A stretch of DNA of 64,000 nt from Piscinibacter sp. HJYY11 (GTDB lineage: Bacteria > Pseudomonadota > Gammaproteobacteria > Burkholderiales > Burkholderiaceae_C): the NCBI RefSeq assembly GCF_016735515.1, contig NZ_JAERQZ010000001.1, forward strand, positions 2,406,746 to 2,470,745, given 5' to 3'. Made by a program: the position numbers and the translations under genes. Position 1 is the stretch's first letter; each line of letters starts with the position of its first letter. Below the pieces are notes generated by a model. That model had not been told where the DNA came from. It saw only the letters and a program-made list of their open reading frames with translations, and searched no databases. Of the stretch, positions 25,336 to 33,961 are shown in pieces.

Positions 25336-27273
25336 GTGGCGAACACCACCTTTCCGCGCTTGCTGATGCAGCATGCCGCCCAGCGGCCTTCGGCGCCCGC
25401 GTTGCGCGAGAAGGAGTTCGGCATCTGGCAGACGCTCTCGTGGCAGCAGCTCGCCGAGCTCGTGCGCGCGCTCGCCGGTGGCCTGGCCGCCGCGGGCCTG
25501 CAGCGCGGCCAGCATGTGGTGGTGATCGGCGACAACCGGCCGCGCCTCTATGCCACGCTGCTCGCGGCGCAATCGCTCGGTGCCGTCCCCGTGCCGCTGT
25601 ACCAGGATGCGGCGGCGCAGGAGTTCGTGTTCCCGCTGGTGAACGCCGAGGTCGGCTTCGCGATCGTCGAGGACCAGGAGCAGGTCGACAAGCTGCTCGA
25701 GATCCGTGCGCAATGCCCCGGGCTGCAACGCATCTGGTACGACGACCCGCGCGGCCTGCGCCACTACAGCGAGCCGGGCCTCGCAGCGCTCGATGCGCTG
25801 GTCGCCGACGGTCGCGCGCATGAGAGCACCCACCCGGGCTTCGTCGACGCCGAGATCGCGAAGGCCCAGCCCGGCGACGTGGCCGCGATGTTCTTCACCT
25901 CGGGCACCACCGGCAACCCGAAGGGCGTGGTGCACACGCACCTCTCGCTCATCGACCGCGCCGTCGCCGGCGCCCGCTTCGACAAGCTCACCGAGCGCGA
26001 GGAGGTGCTGGCGTACCTGCCGCTCGCATGGATCGGGCAGAACGTGTTCTCGTATGCGCAGTGGCTGGCCTGCGGCTACGTCGTCAACTGCCCCGAGTCG
26101 GCCAACACGGTGTCGATCGACCTGCGTGAAGTGGGGCCCACCTACTACTTCGCGCCGCCGCGCATCTTCGAAGGCCTGCTCACCACGGTGATGATCCGCA
26201 TGGAAGACGCAAGCGCGCCCAAGCGATGGCTCTTCAAGCGTTGCATGGACCTGGCGCGCCGCGTGGGCCCGGCGCTGATGGACGGCAAGCCGGTGGGTGC
26301 GCTCGACAAGCTGCGCTACGCGCTCGGCAACCTCTTCATCTACGGCCCGCTGCGCAACACGCTCGGCCTCTCGCGCGTGCGCGTGGCCTACACCGCGGGC
26401 GAAGCGATCGGGCCCGACCTCTTCACCTTCTACCGCTCGATCGGCGTCAACCTGAAGCAGCTCTATGGCTCGACCGAGACCGCCGTCTTCGTCTGCCTGC
26501 AGCCCGACGACCAGGCGCGTGCCGACACCGTGGGCGTGCCGATCGAAGGCGTGGAAATCAAGGTGAAGGACAGCGGCGAGATCCTCGTGCGCTCGTCGGG
26601 CCTGCTGCGGGGCTATTACAAGAACGAGGCGGCGACCGCCGAGGTGCTCGATGCCGAGGGCTGGTACCACACCGGTGATGCCGGCTTCATGGATGCACAA
26701 GGCCATCTGAAGATCATCGACCGTGCGAAGGACGTGGGCCGCACGCTGGCCGGCGAGATGTTTGCTCCCAAGTACGTGGAGAACAAGCTCAAGTTCTTCC
26801 CCTTCATCAAGGAGGCGGTGGCCTTCGGCGACAAGCGCGACCGCGTCTGTGCCTTCGTCAACATCGACATGGAAGCGGTGGGCAACTGGGCCGAACGGCG
26901 CAACCTGCCCTATGCCGGCTACACCGACCTGGCGCAGAAGCCCGAGGTGTACGAGCTGGTGCGCGACTGCATCGAGCAGGTCAACGCCGACCTGGCGGCC
27001 GACGACAAGCTCGCGGGCAGCCAGATCAGCCGCTTCCTCATCCTGCACAAGGAGCTCGATGCCGACGACGGCGAGCTGACCCGCACGCGCAAGGTGCGGC
27101 GTGGCCACATCGGCGAGCGCTACCAGGTGCTGGTGGATGCGCTGTATGGCGGCAAGACCGAGCAGTACATCGAGACGGCGGTCAAGTTCGAGGACGGCCG
27201 CAGCGGCACGGTCTCGGCCACGCTGCGCATCGAGGATGCGAAGACCTTCCCGGCGATGAAGAAGGCGGCCTGA
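25336..27273 (+). CDS. AMP-forming acyl/aryl-CoA ligase
   Basis: A 645-residue adenylate-forming enzyme that activates a carboxylic acid with ATP and CoA. The phosphate loop MFFTSGTTGNPKGVVHTH lies near residue 190, followed by YGSTETAVFV and the hinge-region GWYHTGDAGF. It is long-chain ligase-like in length, but the substrate class cannot be fixed. The start is GTG 25336 with GAGG upstream, matching the family N terminus. It is the first gene of an operon that continues two bases later with an ABC ATPase, so its substrate is probably what the transporter imports. Confidence 0.88.
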   Translation: MANTTFPRLLMQHAAQRPSAPALREKEFGIWQTLSWQQLAELVRALAGGLAAAGLQRGQHVVVIGDNRPRLYATLLAAQSLGAVPVPLYQDAAAQEFVFPLVNAEVGFAIVEDQEQVDKLLEIRAQCPGLQRIWYDDPRGLRHYSEPGLAALDALVADGRAHESTHPGFVDAEIAKAQPGDVAAMFFTSGTTGNPKGVVHTHLSLIDRAVAGARFDKLTEREEVLAYLPLAWIGQNVFSYAQWLACGYVVNCPESANTVSIDLREVGPTYYFAPPRIFEGLLTTVMIRMEDASAPKRWLFKRCMDLARRVGPALMDGKPVGALDKLRYALGNLFIYGPLRNTLGLSRVRVAYTAGEAIGPDLFTFYRSIGVNLKQLYGSTETAVFVCLQPDDQARADTVGVPIEGVEIKVKDSGEILVRSSGLLRGYYKNEAATAEVLDAEGWYHTGDAGFMDAQGHLKIIDRAKDVGRTLAGEMFAPKYVENKLKFFPFIKEAVAFGDKRDRVCAFVNIDMEAVGNWAERRNLPYAGYTDLAQKPEVYELVRDCIEQVNADLAADDKLAGSQISRFLILHKELDADDGELTRTRKVRRGHIGERYQVLVDALYGGKTEQYIETAVKFEDGRSGTVSATLRIEDAKTFPAMKKAA

Positions 27274-27274
27274 C

Positions 27275-28060
27275 ATGAGTGCTCGCAAGATCGGCGACGT
27301 GATCCTCAAGGTGGAGAACATCTCGCTGTCGTTCGGCGGCGTGAAGGCGCTCACCGACATCAGCTTCGACGTGCGCGAGCACGAGGTGCGCGCCATCATC
27401 GGCCCCAACGGCGCCGGCAAGAGCAGCATGCTCAACTGCATCAACGGCGTCTACACGCCGCAGCAGGGCTCGATCACGCTGCGCGGCCAGTCGTTCAGGC
27501 ACATGAACTCGCGCCAGGTGGCCGAGATGGGCGTGGCGCGCACCTTCCAGAACCTCGCGCTCTTCAAGGGCATGAACGTCATCGACAACCTGATGACGGG
27601 CCGCAACCTCAAGATGAAGAGCAACCTCTTCCAGCAAGCGCTGCGATGGGGCGCCGCCGAGCGCGAGGAGATCGCCCACCGCGCCTATGTCGAGAAGATC
27701 ATCGACTTCCTCGAGATCCAGGCCTACCGCAAGACCCCCGTCGGCCGCCTGCCCTACGGCCTGCAAAAGCGCGTGGACCTCGGCCGCGCGCTCGCGATGG
27801 AGCCGCAGGTGCTGCTGCTCGACGAGCCGATGGCCGGCATGAACGTCGAGGAGAAACAGGACATGTGCCGCTTCGTGCTCGACGTGAACGACGAGTTCGG
27901 GACCACCATTGTCTTGATCGAGCACGACATGGGCGTGGTGATGGACATCAGCGACCGCGTTGTCGTGCTCGACTACGGCCGCAAGATCGGCGACGGCACG
28001 CCCGACGAGGTGCGTGCGAATCCCGAGGTCATCAACGCATATCTCGGCGCAGGACACTGA
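27275..28060 (+). CDS. Liv-type ABC transporter ATP-binding protein (LivG-like)
   Basis: A 261-residue ATPase of a branched-chain amino acid/organic acid-type importer. Walker A is GPNGAGKSS (about residue 43), the Q-loop lies in VARTFQNLALF, and Walker B is VLLLDEPMAGM. The signature is LPYGLQKRVDLGRAL, a divergent form seen in relatives that serve aromatic or other acids. The C-terminal extension ANPEVINAYLGAGH is typical of LivG. It lies in the operon between the ligase and the permeases. Confidence 0.92.
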   Translation: MSARKIGDVILKVENISLSFGGVKALTDISFDVREHEVRAIIGPNGAGKSSMLNCINGVYTPQQGSITLRGQSFRHMNSRQVAEMGVARTFQNLALFKGMNVIDNLMTGRNLKMKSNLFQQALRWGAAEREEIAHRAYVEKIIDFLEIQAYRKTPVGRLPYGLQKRVDLGRALAMEPQVLLLDEPMAGMNVEEKQDMCRFVLDVNDEFGTTIVLIEHDMGVVMDISDRVVVLDYGRKIGDGTPDEVRANPEVINAYLGAGH

Positions 28061-28062
28061 CC

Positions 28063-28992
28063 ATGGGATTCTTTCTGGAAACACTCATCGGCGGCCTGAT
28101 GTCAGGCATGTTGTACGGCCTCGTCGCCATCGGCTTCGTGCTGATCTTCAAGGCCTCGGGCGTCTTCAATTTCGCGCAGGGGGCGATGGTGCTTTTTGCG
28201 GCGCTCGCGATGGCGCGCTTCTCCGAGTGGGCACCCAAGCTGCTGGGCCTGGACAGCAAGCTCATCGCCAACCTGATCGCCTTCGTCGCGGCGATGGCGG
28301 TGATGGTGCTCGTGGCCTGGCTGGTCGAGAAACTCGTGCTGGGCAAGCTCGTCAACCAGGAAGGCATCACGCTCCTGATGGCCACGCTCGGCATCACCTA
28401 CTTCCTCGACGGCTTCGGCCAGACCATCTTCGGCAGCGACATCTACAAGATCGACGTCGGCCTGCCGAAAGACCCGCTCTTCCTGCTGGAGAGCACCTTC
28501 CAGGGCGGCATCCTCGTCAACAAGGAAGACCTCTACGCGGCGGTGATCGCGGCCGCGCTGGTGGTGGCGCTGTCGATCTTCTTCCAGTACACCGCCACCG
28601 GCCGTGCACTGCGCGCGGTGGCCGACGACCACCAGGCCGCGCAGTCGATCGGCATCCCGCTCTCGCGCGTGTGGGTGATCGTGTGGAGCGTGGCGGGCTT
28701 CGTGGCGCTCGTGGCCGGGATCATCTGGGGCAGCAAGCTCGGGGTGCAGTTCTCGCTGTCGGTGCTGGCGCTGAAGGCGCTGCCGGTCGTCATCCTCGGC
28801 GGGCTCACCTCGGTGCCGGGCGCCATCATCGGCGGGCTGTTGCTCGGCGTGGGCGAGAAGCTGTCGGAAGTGTTCATCGGGCCGATGGTGGGGGGCGGCA
28901 TCGAGATCTGGTTCGGCTATGTCGTCGTGTTGATCGTGTTGCTCGTCAGGCCGCAAGGCCTCTTCGGCGAGAAGATCATCGACCGCGTCTGA
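28063..28992 (+). CDS. Liv-type ABC permease (LivH-like)
   Basis: A 309-residue inner-membrane permease with about eight hydrophobic segments. Family landmarks are GLMSGMLYGLVAIGFVLIFKASGVFNFAQG at the N terminus, and GRALRAVADDHQAAQSIGIP, the cytoplasmic loop that meets the ATPase. It begins two bases after the LivG-like stop. It forms the channel with the LivM-like protein that follows. Confidence 0.92.
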   Translation: MGFFLETLIGGLMSGMLYGLVAIGFVLIFKASGVFNFAQGAMVLFAALAMARFSEWAPKLLGLDSKLIANLIAFVAAMAVMVLVAWLVEKLVLGKLVNQEGITLLMATLGITYFLDGFGQTIFGSDIYKIDVGLPKDPLFLLESTFQGGILVNKEDLYAAVIAAALVVALSIFFQYTATGRALRAVADDHQAAQSIGIPLSRVWVIVWSVAGFVALVAGIIWGSKLGVQFSLSVLALKALPVVILGGLTSVPGAIIGGLLLGVGEKLSEVFIGPMVGGGIEIWFGYVVVLIVLLVRPQGLFGEKIIDRV

Positions 28993-29010
28993 GCGCACAA
29001 GGAGACCCAC

Positions 29011-30069
29011 ATGCTCTACCGCGAAAACGGCCAGTTCAAGACCAGCTACCGCGCCGACCAGCAGGTCTTCCCCATCCTGCAGGACCGGGTGGCGATCTGG
29101 GGGCTGGTGCTGCTGGCGATCGTGGCGGTGCCGCTCGTCGCGCCCGAGTACCTCTTCCGCGCGATCCTGATCCCCTTTCTCATCCTCTCGCTCGCGGCGC
29201 TCGGCCTCAACATCCTCGTCGGCTACTGCGGGCAGATCTCGCTCGGCACCGGCGGCTTCATGGCGGTGGGCGCCTACGCGGCCTACAACTTCTTCGTGCG
29301 CGTCGACGGCATGCCGGTGGTGGTGGCCATCCTGATGGGCGGCGTGTGCGCCACCGTGGTGGGCGTGCTCTTCGGCATCCCGTCGCTGCGCATCAAGGGG
29401 CTGTACCTTGCGGTCGCCACGCTCGCGGCGCAGTTCTTCACCGACTGGGCCTTCCTGCGCATCAAGTGGTTCACCAACAACTCGTCGTCGGGCTCGGTCA
29501 ACGTCGCGGGGCTCAACGTGTTCGGCTTCCCCATCGAGACACCGGCTCAGAAGTACCTCTTCTGCCTGGGCTTCGTGCTCGTCTTCGCCCTCATCGCGAA
29601 GAACCTGGTGCGCAGCCACATCGGCCGCAGCTGGATGGCGATGCGCGACATGGACGTGGCCGCCGCGGTGATCGGCATCCGCCCGGTCTACGCCAAGCTC
29701 ACCGCGTTTGCGGTCAGCTCGTTCTTCGTGGGCGTGGCCGGGGCCCTGTGGGGCTTCGTGCACCTGGGCTCGTGGGAGCCGGCGGCCTTCAACATCGACC
29801 GTTCGTTCCAGCTGCTCTTCATGGTGATCATCGGTGGACTCGGCTCGATCATGGGCAGCTTCTTCGGCGCGGCCTTCATCGTCATCCTGCCCATCGTGCT
29901 CGACAACCTCACGGTCGCACTGGGCTTCGACACCGCGCTTGCCGCGCACCTGACCTTCATGGTCTTCGGGGCGCTGATCGTGTTCTTCCTGATCGTGGAG
30001 CCGCATGGCCTGGCCCGCTTGTGGTCGACCGCCAAAGAGAAGCTCCGGCTCTGGCCCTTCCCGCATTGA
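29011..30069 (+). CDS. Liv-type ABC permease (LivM-like)
   Basis: 352 residues with eight to ten membrane segments. It carries the LivM pattern LAALGLNILVGYCGQISLGTGGFMAVGAYA, and the ATPase-contacting loop SWMAMRDMDVAAAVIGI. A roughly 35-residue cytoplasmic N-terminal stretch (YRENGQFKTSYRADQQVF) precedes the first helix, a feature common in the aromatic-acid-type systems. Good AAGGAGA site before the ATG. Confidence 0.92.
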   Translation: MLYRENGQFKTSYRADQQVFPILQDRVAIWGLVLLAIVAVPLVAPEYLFRAILIPFLILSLAALGLNILVGYCGQISLGTGGFMAVGAYAAYNFFVRVDGMPVVVAILMGGVCATVVGVLFGIPSLRIKGLYLAVATLAAQFFTDWAFLRIKWFTNNSSSGSVNVAGLNVFGFPIETPAQKYLFCLGFVLVFALIAKNLVRSHIGRSWMAMRDMDVAAAVIGIRPVYAKLTAFAVSSFFVGVAGALWGFVHLGSWEPAAFNIDRSFQLLFMVIIGGLGSIMGSFFGAAFIVILPIVLDNLTVALGFDTALAAHLTFMVFGALIVFFLIVEPHGLARLWSTAKEKLRLWPFPH

Positions 30070-30138
30070 CTCCCCATTGACGCTGACTGAGTCCCCGACG
30101 ACAACCGCACCCGAGTGCACACACCCCTGGAGACAGAC

Positions 30139-31461
30139 ATGACGACGCTCAAGACCCTCGCCCTCACCGCCGCCGCGCTGGCCGCGACCGTGGCCGGCAC
30201 GCCGGCCCACGCCCAGGCCAAGGAGCAGTTCTTCCCCGTGCTGGTCTACCGCACCGGGGCCTATGCGCCCAACGGCGTGCCCTTCGCCAACGGCTACGTC
30301 GACTACCTGAAATACGTCAACGCCAAGGGCGGCATCAACGGCGTGAAGATCAGCTACGAAGAGTGCGAAACCGGCTACGCCACCGACAAGGGCGTGGAGT
30401 GCTACGAGCGCCTGAAGGGCAAGAACGCCACCGTGTTCCAGCCGCTCTCGACCGGCATCACCTTCGCGCTCACCGAGAAGGCGCCGGGCGACAAGATCCC
30501 GCTCATCACCGCCGGCTACGGCCGCAGCGAGAGCACCGACGGCATGGTGTTCAAGTGGAACTTCCCGCTCACCGGCACCTACTGGGACGCGGCCGACGTG
30601 CTGGTGCAGCACGTGGCCAAGAAGGAAGGCGGCGCCGACAAGCTCAAGGGCAAGAAGATCGCGCTCGTCTACCACGACAGCCCCTTCGGCAAGGAGCCGA
30701 TCGCGCTCCTGCAGGAGCGCGCCAAGATGAACGGCTTCGAGCTGAGCCTGCTGCCGGTCGCCCACCCGGGCGTGGAGCAGAAGGCCACCTGGCTGCAGAT
30801 CCGCCAGAGCCGGCCCGACTACATCTTCCTGTGGGGCTGGGGCGTGATGAACTCCACCGCGCTCAAGGAAGCGGTGGCCACTGGCTACCCGCGGGACAAG
30901 ATGTACGGCGTGTGGTGGGCCGGCGCCGAGCCCGACGTGCGCGACGTGGGCGATGGCGCCAAGGGCTACAACGCGCTCGCCTTGCAGCACGGCGCCGAGC
31001 CCAACGCCAAGATCACGCAGGACATCCTGAAGGACGTGCATGGCAAGGGCCAGGGCACCGGCCCGAAGGACGAAGTCGGCCAGGTGCTCTACATGCGCGG
31101 CCTGGTCGCGGCGATGCTTGCGGTCGAAGGCGTGAAGCGGGCGCAGGAGCGCTTCGGCAAGGGCAAGGTGATGACCGGCGAGCAGGCCCGCTGGGGCTAC
31201 GAGAACCTGGCGCTCGACCAGAAGAAGCTCGACGCGCTGGGCTTCGCGGGTGTGATGCGCCCCATCAGCACGAGCTGCGCCGACCACCGCGGCTCGGTCT
31301 GGGCGCGCCTGCACACCTGGGACGGCAAGAAGTGGAACTTCAGCTCCGACTGGTACGAAGCCGACCAGTCGATCATCAAGCCGATGATCAAGCAGGCGGC
31401 CGACAAGTACGCGGCGGAAAAGAAGCTCACACGCCGCACGCCTGAAGACTGCCAGAGCTGA
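30139..31461 (+). CDS. Periplasmic substrate-binding protein of the Liv-type transporter
   Basis: A 440-residue type 1 periplasmic binding protein (Peripla_BP_6 family) with a clear Sec signal peptide (LALTAAALAATVAGTPAHAQA). The mature N terminus EQFFPVLVYRTGAYAPNG differs from amino-acid-binding LivK (no TGPxA motif), favouring a non-amino-acid ligand. It is longer than LivK (about 370). It lies in the operon between the permeases and the second ATPase, with GGAG upstream of the start. Confidence 0.9.
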   Translation: MTTLKTLALTAAALAATVAGTPAHAQAKEQFFPVLVYRTGAYAPNGVPFANGYVDYLKYVNAKGGINGVKISYEECETGYATDKGVECYERLKGKNATVFQPLSTGITFALTEKAPGDKIPLITAGYGRSESTDGMVFKWNFPLTGTYWDAADVLVQHVAKKEGGADKLKGKKIALVYHDSPFGKEPIALLQERAKMNGFELSLLPVAHPGVEQKATWLQIRQSRPDYIFLWGWGVMNSTALKEAVATGYPRDKMYGVWWAGAEPDVRDVGDGAKGYNALALQHGAEPNAKITQDILKDVHGKGQGTGPKDEVGQVLYMRGLVAAMLAVEGVKRAQERFGKGKVMTGEQARWGYENLALDQKKLDALGFAGVMRPISTSCADHRGSVWARLHTWDGKKWNFSSDWYEADQSIIKPMIKQAADKYAAEKKLTRRTPEDCQS

Positions 31462-31463
31462 GC

Positions 31464-32282
31464 ATGAGCGGCGTTCTCCTCAACGTCAACGGCATCGAGG
31501 TCATCTACAACCACGTGATCCTGGTGCTGAAGGGCGTCTCGCTGCAGGTGCCCGAAGGCAAGGTGGTGGCCCTGCTCGGCGGCAACGGCGCCGGCAAGAC
31601 CACCACGCTGCGCGCGGTGAGCAACCTGCTCGCCGGCGAGCGGGGAGACGTGACCAAGGGGAGCATCGAGCTGCGTGGCGAGCGCATCGAGAAGCTCTCG
31701 ACCGCCGAGATGGTGAACCGCGGCGTGGTGCAGGTGATGGAAGGCCGGCACTGCTTTGCGCACCTCACCATCGAGGAGAACCTGCTCACCGGCGCCTACA
31801 CCCGCAAGGACGGCAAGGCGGCGGTGATGCAGACGCTGGAGAAGGTCTACACCTACTTCCCGCGGCTCAAGCAGCGGCGCACGTCGCAGGCGGCCTACAC
31901 CTCGGGCGGCGAGCAGCAGATGTGCGCCATCGGCCGCGCGCTGATGGCCAACCCGAAGATGGTGCTGCTCGATGAGCCCTCGATGGGGCTTGCGCCGCAG
32001 ATCGTGAGCGAGGTGTTCGAGATCGTGAAGGACCTCAACACGAAGGAGCGTGTGACCTTCCTCCTGGCCGAGCAGAACACCAACATCGCGCTCAAGTATT
32101 CCGACTACGGCTACATCCTCGAAAACGGCCGTGTGGTGATGGACGGCGAGGCGAAGGCGCTGCGCGAGAACGAGGACGTGAAGGAGTTCTACCTCGGCAC
32201 GGGCGGCACGAAGGACGACAACGCGCGCAAGAGCTTCCGCGACGTGAAGAGCTACAAGCGGCGCAAGCGCTGGCTGGCATGA
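31464..32282 (+). CDS. Liv-type ABC transporter ATP-binding protein (LivF-like)
   Basis: 272 residues. Walker A is GGNGAGKTT, the signature TSGGEQQMCAIGRAL, and Walker B MVLLDEPSMGLAPQIV. It carries a C-terminal extension of about 30 residues (FRDVKSYKRRKRWLA) beyond the usual LivF end, rich in basic residues. It starts two bases after the binding-protein gene and completes the five-part importer. Confidence 0.92.
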   Translation: MSGVLLNVNGIEVIYNHVILVLKGVSLQVPEGKVVALLGGNGAGKTTTLRAVSNLLAGERGDVTKGSIELRGERIEKLSTAEMVNRGVVQVMEGRHCFAHLTIEENLLTGAYTRKDGKAAVMQTLEKVYTYFPRLKQRRTSQAAYTSGGEQQMCAIGRALMANPKMVLLDEPSMGLAPQIVSEVFEIVKDLNTKERVTFLLAEQNTNIALKYSDYGYILENGRVVMDGEAKALRENEDVKEFYLGTGGTKDDNARKSFRDVKSYKRRKRWLA

Positions 32283-32292
32283 GGAGAGCGGC

Positions 32293-32595
32293 ATGAGTGA
32301 CGACGAGAGCTGGGGGTTTGCGCCACCGCCGTTCAAGCCGGTCGATGCGCTGGCACGCCTGACGCGCGACCTGCGCGAGGCCGGCCTCACCGCACGCGGC
32401 GCCGCCTTCGAGCGGCGGGGCCTGGCCATCGTGCGCGCCGCGGTCGACGGTGCGCAGCTCAAGGTCGAGACGGTGAAGAAGCCGGCGCGGTCGCCGGAAT
32501 GGCGCACGCGGCTCATCAAGACCTCCAGCGAGCTGCGCGACTACGTGGCCGAGCTGAAGAAGCAGCTGGCCGCCTGGGGTGACGAGCATGACTGA
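32293..32595 (+). CDS. Small protein of the acid-uptake operon, function unknown
   Basis: 100 residues, hydrophilic, rich in charged helices, ending in a coiled-coil-like stretch (SSELRDYVAELKKQLAAWGDEH). It has no signal peptide, membrane segment or cysteine, and I do not recognise a family. GGAGAG precedes the start. Its last eight bases overlap the start of the PaaK-like gene, so it is translated with it, and it may be an accessory subunit of that ligase. Confidence 0.72.
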   Translation: MSDDESWGFAPPPFKPVDALARLTRDLREAGLTARGAAFERRGLAIVRAAVDGAQLKVETVKKPARSPEWRTRLIKTSSELRDYVAELKKQLAAWGDEHD

Positions 32596-33847
32596 GTTCT
32601 ACGACGAACTGGAGCACCGCGACCCGGCCCTGCGCGAAACCCAGCTGATGGCCGCGCTGCCACATCAGGTGGCCGCAGCGCTGCGCACGCCGGCGCTGGC
32701 CGAGCGCCTCGCCGGCGTGGACGCCGCCACCGTCAACTCGCGCGAAGCCCTCGTGGCCCTGCCCGTCACGCGCAAGCACGAGCTGCTCGCACGGCAGCAG
32801 GCCGAACGCGCGCACGACCCCTTCGGCGGCTTCTCGGCGATTGGCTGGCGGTCGCTGCGTGGCGGCAGCGGGGCCTTGCGGGTCTTCCAGTCGCCCGGGC
32901 CGATCTACGAACCCGAGGGCCGTGCCCGCGACTACTGGCGCATGGCGCGTGCGCTCTGGGCCGCGGGCTTTCGCGCCGGTGACCTGCTGCACAACAGCTT
33001 CAGCTACCACCTGACGCCCGCCGGCTCGATGCTCGAGAGCGGCGCGCATGCGATCGGCTGCACCGTGTTCCCCGGCGGCGTGGGCAACACGGAGCTGCAG
33101 TTGCAGGCGATGACGGAGCTGAAGCCCGATGGCTACGCCGGCACGCCGAGCTTCCTGCGCATCGCGCTCGAGAAAGCGGCCGAGACCGGCGTCTCCCTGC
33201 CCGCGCTGAAGAAGGCGATGGTGAGCGGAGAAGCGTTCCCGGCAGCGCTGCGCGACTGGATGCGCGAGCGCGGCCTCGAGGCCTACCAGTCGTACGCGAC
33301 GGCCGACGTCGGCCTGATCGCCTACGAGACTGCGGCTCGCGAAGGCCTGGTGCTCGACGAAGGGGTGATCGTCGAGATCGTGCGGCCGGGCACGGGCGAC
33401 CCGGCGCCGGCCGGCGAGGTCGGGGAAGTGGTGGTCACCGTGCTCAACGCCGACTACCCGCTGGTGCGCTTCGGCACCGGCGACCTCTCGGCCTTCCTGC
33501 CCGGCCCATGCCCCACCGGCCGCACCAACGCGCGCATCAAGGGCTGGATGGGCCGAGCCGACCAGACGGCGAAGGTGCGCGGCATGTTCGTGCACCCGGG
33601 CCAGGTGGCCGAGGTGCTCAAGCGCTTTCCGGAGGCGAGCCGTGCGCGGCTGGTGGTGAGCGGCGAGATGGCCAACGACCAGATGCTGCTGAAGGTGGAG
33701 ACCCCATCGCGCGAAGAGTCTTTGCGCCAGCGGCTGGCCGAGGCGATCCGCGACGTGACCAAGCTGCGCGGCGAGGTGGAGCTGTGCACCCCGGGCAGCC
33801 TGCCCAACGACGGCAAGGTGATCGACGACACGCGCAAGCTCGGGTGA
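32588..33847 (+). CDS. PaaK-like (phenylacetate-CoA ligase family) adenylating protein
   Basis: A 419-residue member of the phenylacetate-CoA ligase branch of adenylate-forming enzymes. Conserved parts include YAGTPSFLRIALEKA, MVSGEAFPAALRDWM, QSYATADVGLIAYE, and the C-terminal GMFVHPGQVAEVL domain. The phosphate loop, normally SSGTTGKP, reads RGGSGALRVFQSPGPI here, which may alter nucleotide handling. The ATG at 32588 is used; a GTG nine bases upstream is an alternative. As the last gene of the operon it gives the cluster a second activating enzyme beside the ligase at 25336. Confidence 0.82.
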   Translation: MTEFYDELEHRDPALRETQLMAALPHQVAAALRTPALAERLAGVDAATVNSREALVALPVTRKHELLARQQAERAHDPFGGFSAIGWRSLRGGSGALRVFQSPGPIYEPEGRARDYWRMARALWAAGFRAGDLLHNSFSYHLTPAGSMLESGAHAIGCTVFPGGVGNTELQLQAMTELKPDGYAGTPSFLRIALEKAAETGVSLPALKKAMVSGEAFPAALRDWMRERGLEAYQSYATADVGLIAYETAAREGLVLDEGVIVEIVRPGTGDPAPAGEVGEVVVTVLNADYPLVRFGTGDLSAFLPGPCPTGRTNARIKGWMGRADQTAKVRGMFVHPGQVAEVLKRFPEASRARLVVSGEMANDQMLLKVETPSREESLRQRLAEAIRDVTKLRGEVELCTPGSLPNDGKVIDDTRKLG

Positions 33848-33961
33848 GTTGCGTCACGTTCCCAGCGCCTGGGTACAACCACTACGTAATTCCCGCCATG
33901 CAGTGAGAACTGCGCGCTCCTAGCATTCGCGGGTCCGATCAACCCCCGAAGGGAACCTGCC

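Noticed and set aside
28102..31314. A 1070-codon open frame on the minus strand across the Liv-type transporter genes
   Set aside because: It is antisense to clearly conserved genes, has low-complexity His/Arg/Glu-rich composition typical of GC-rich shadow frames, and matches no domain.
33848..33961. CCCAG-CGC-CTGGG as a terminator between the PaaK-like and Bug-type genes
   Set aside because: The stem is only five bases and no T-run follows, so termination there is not supported.
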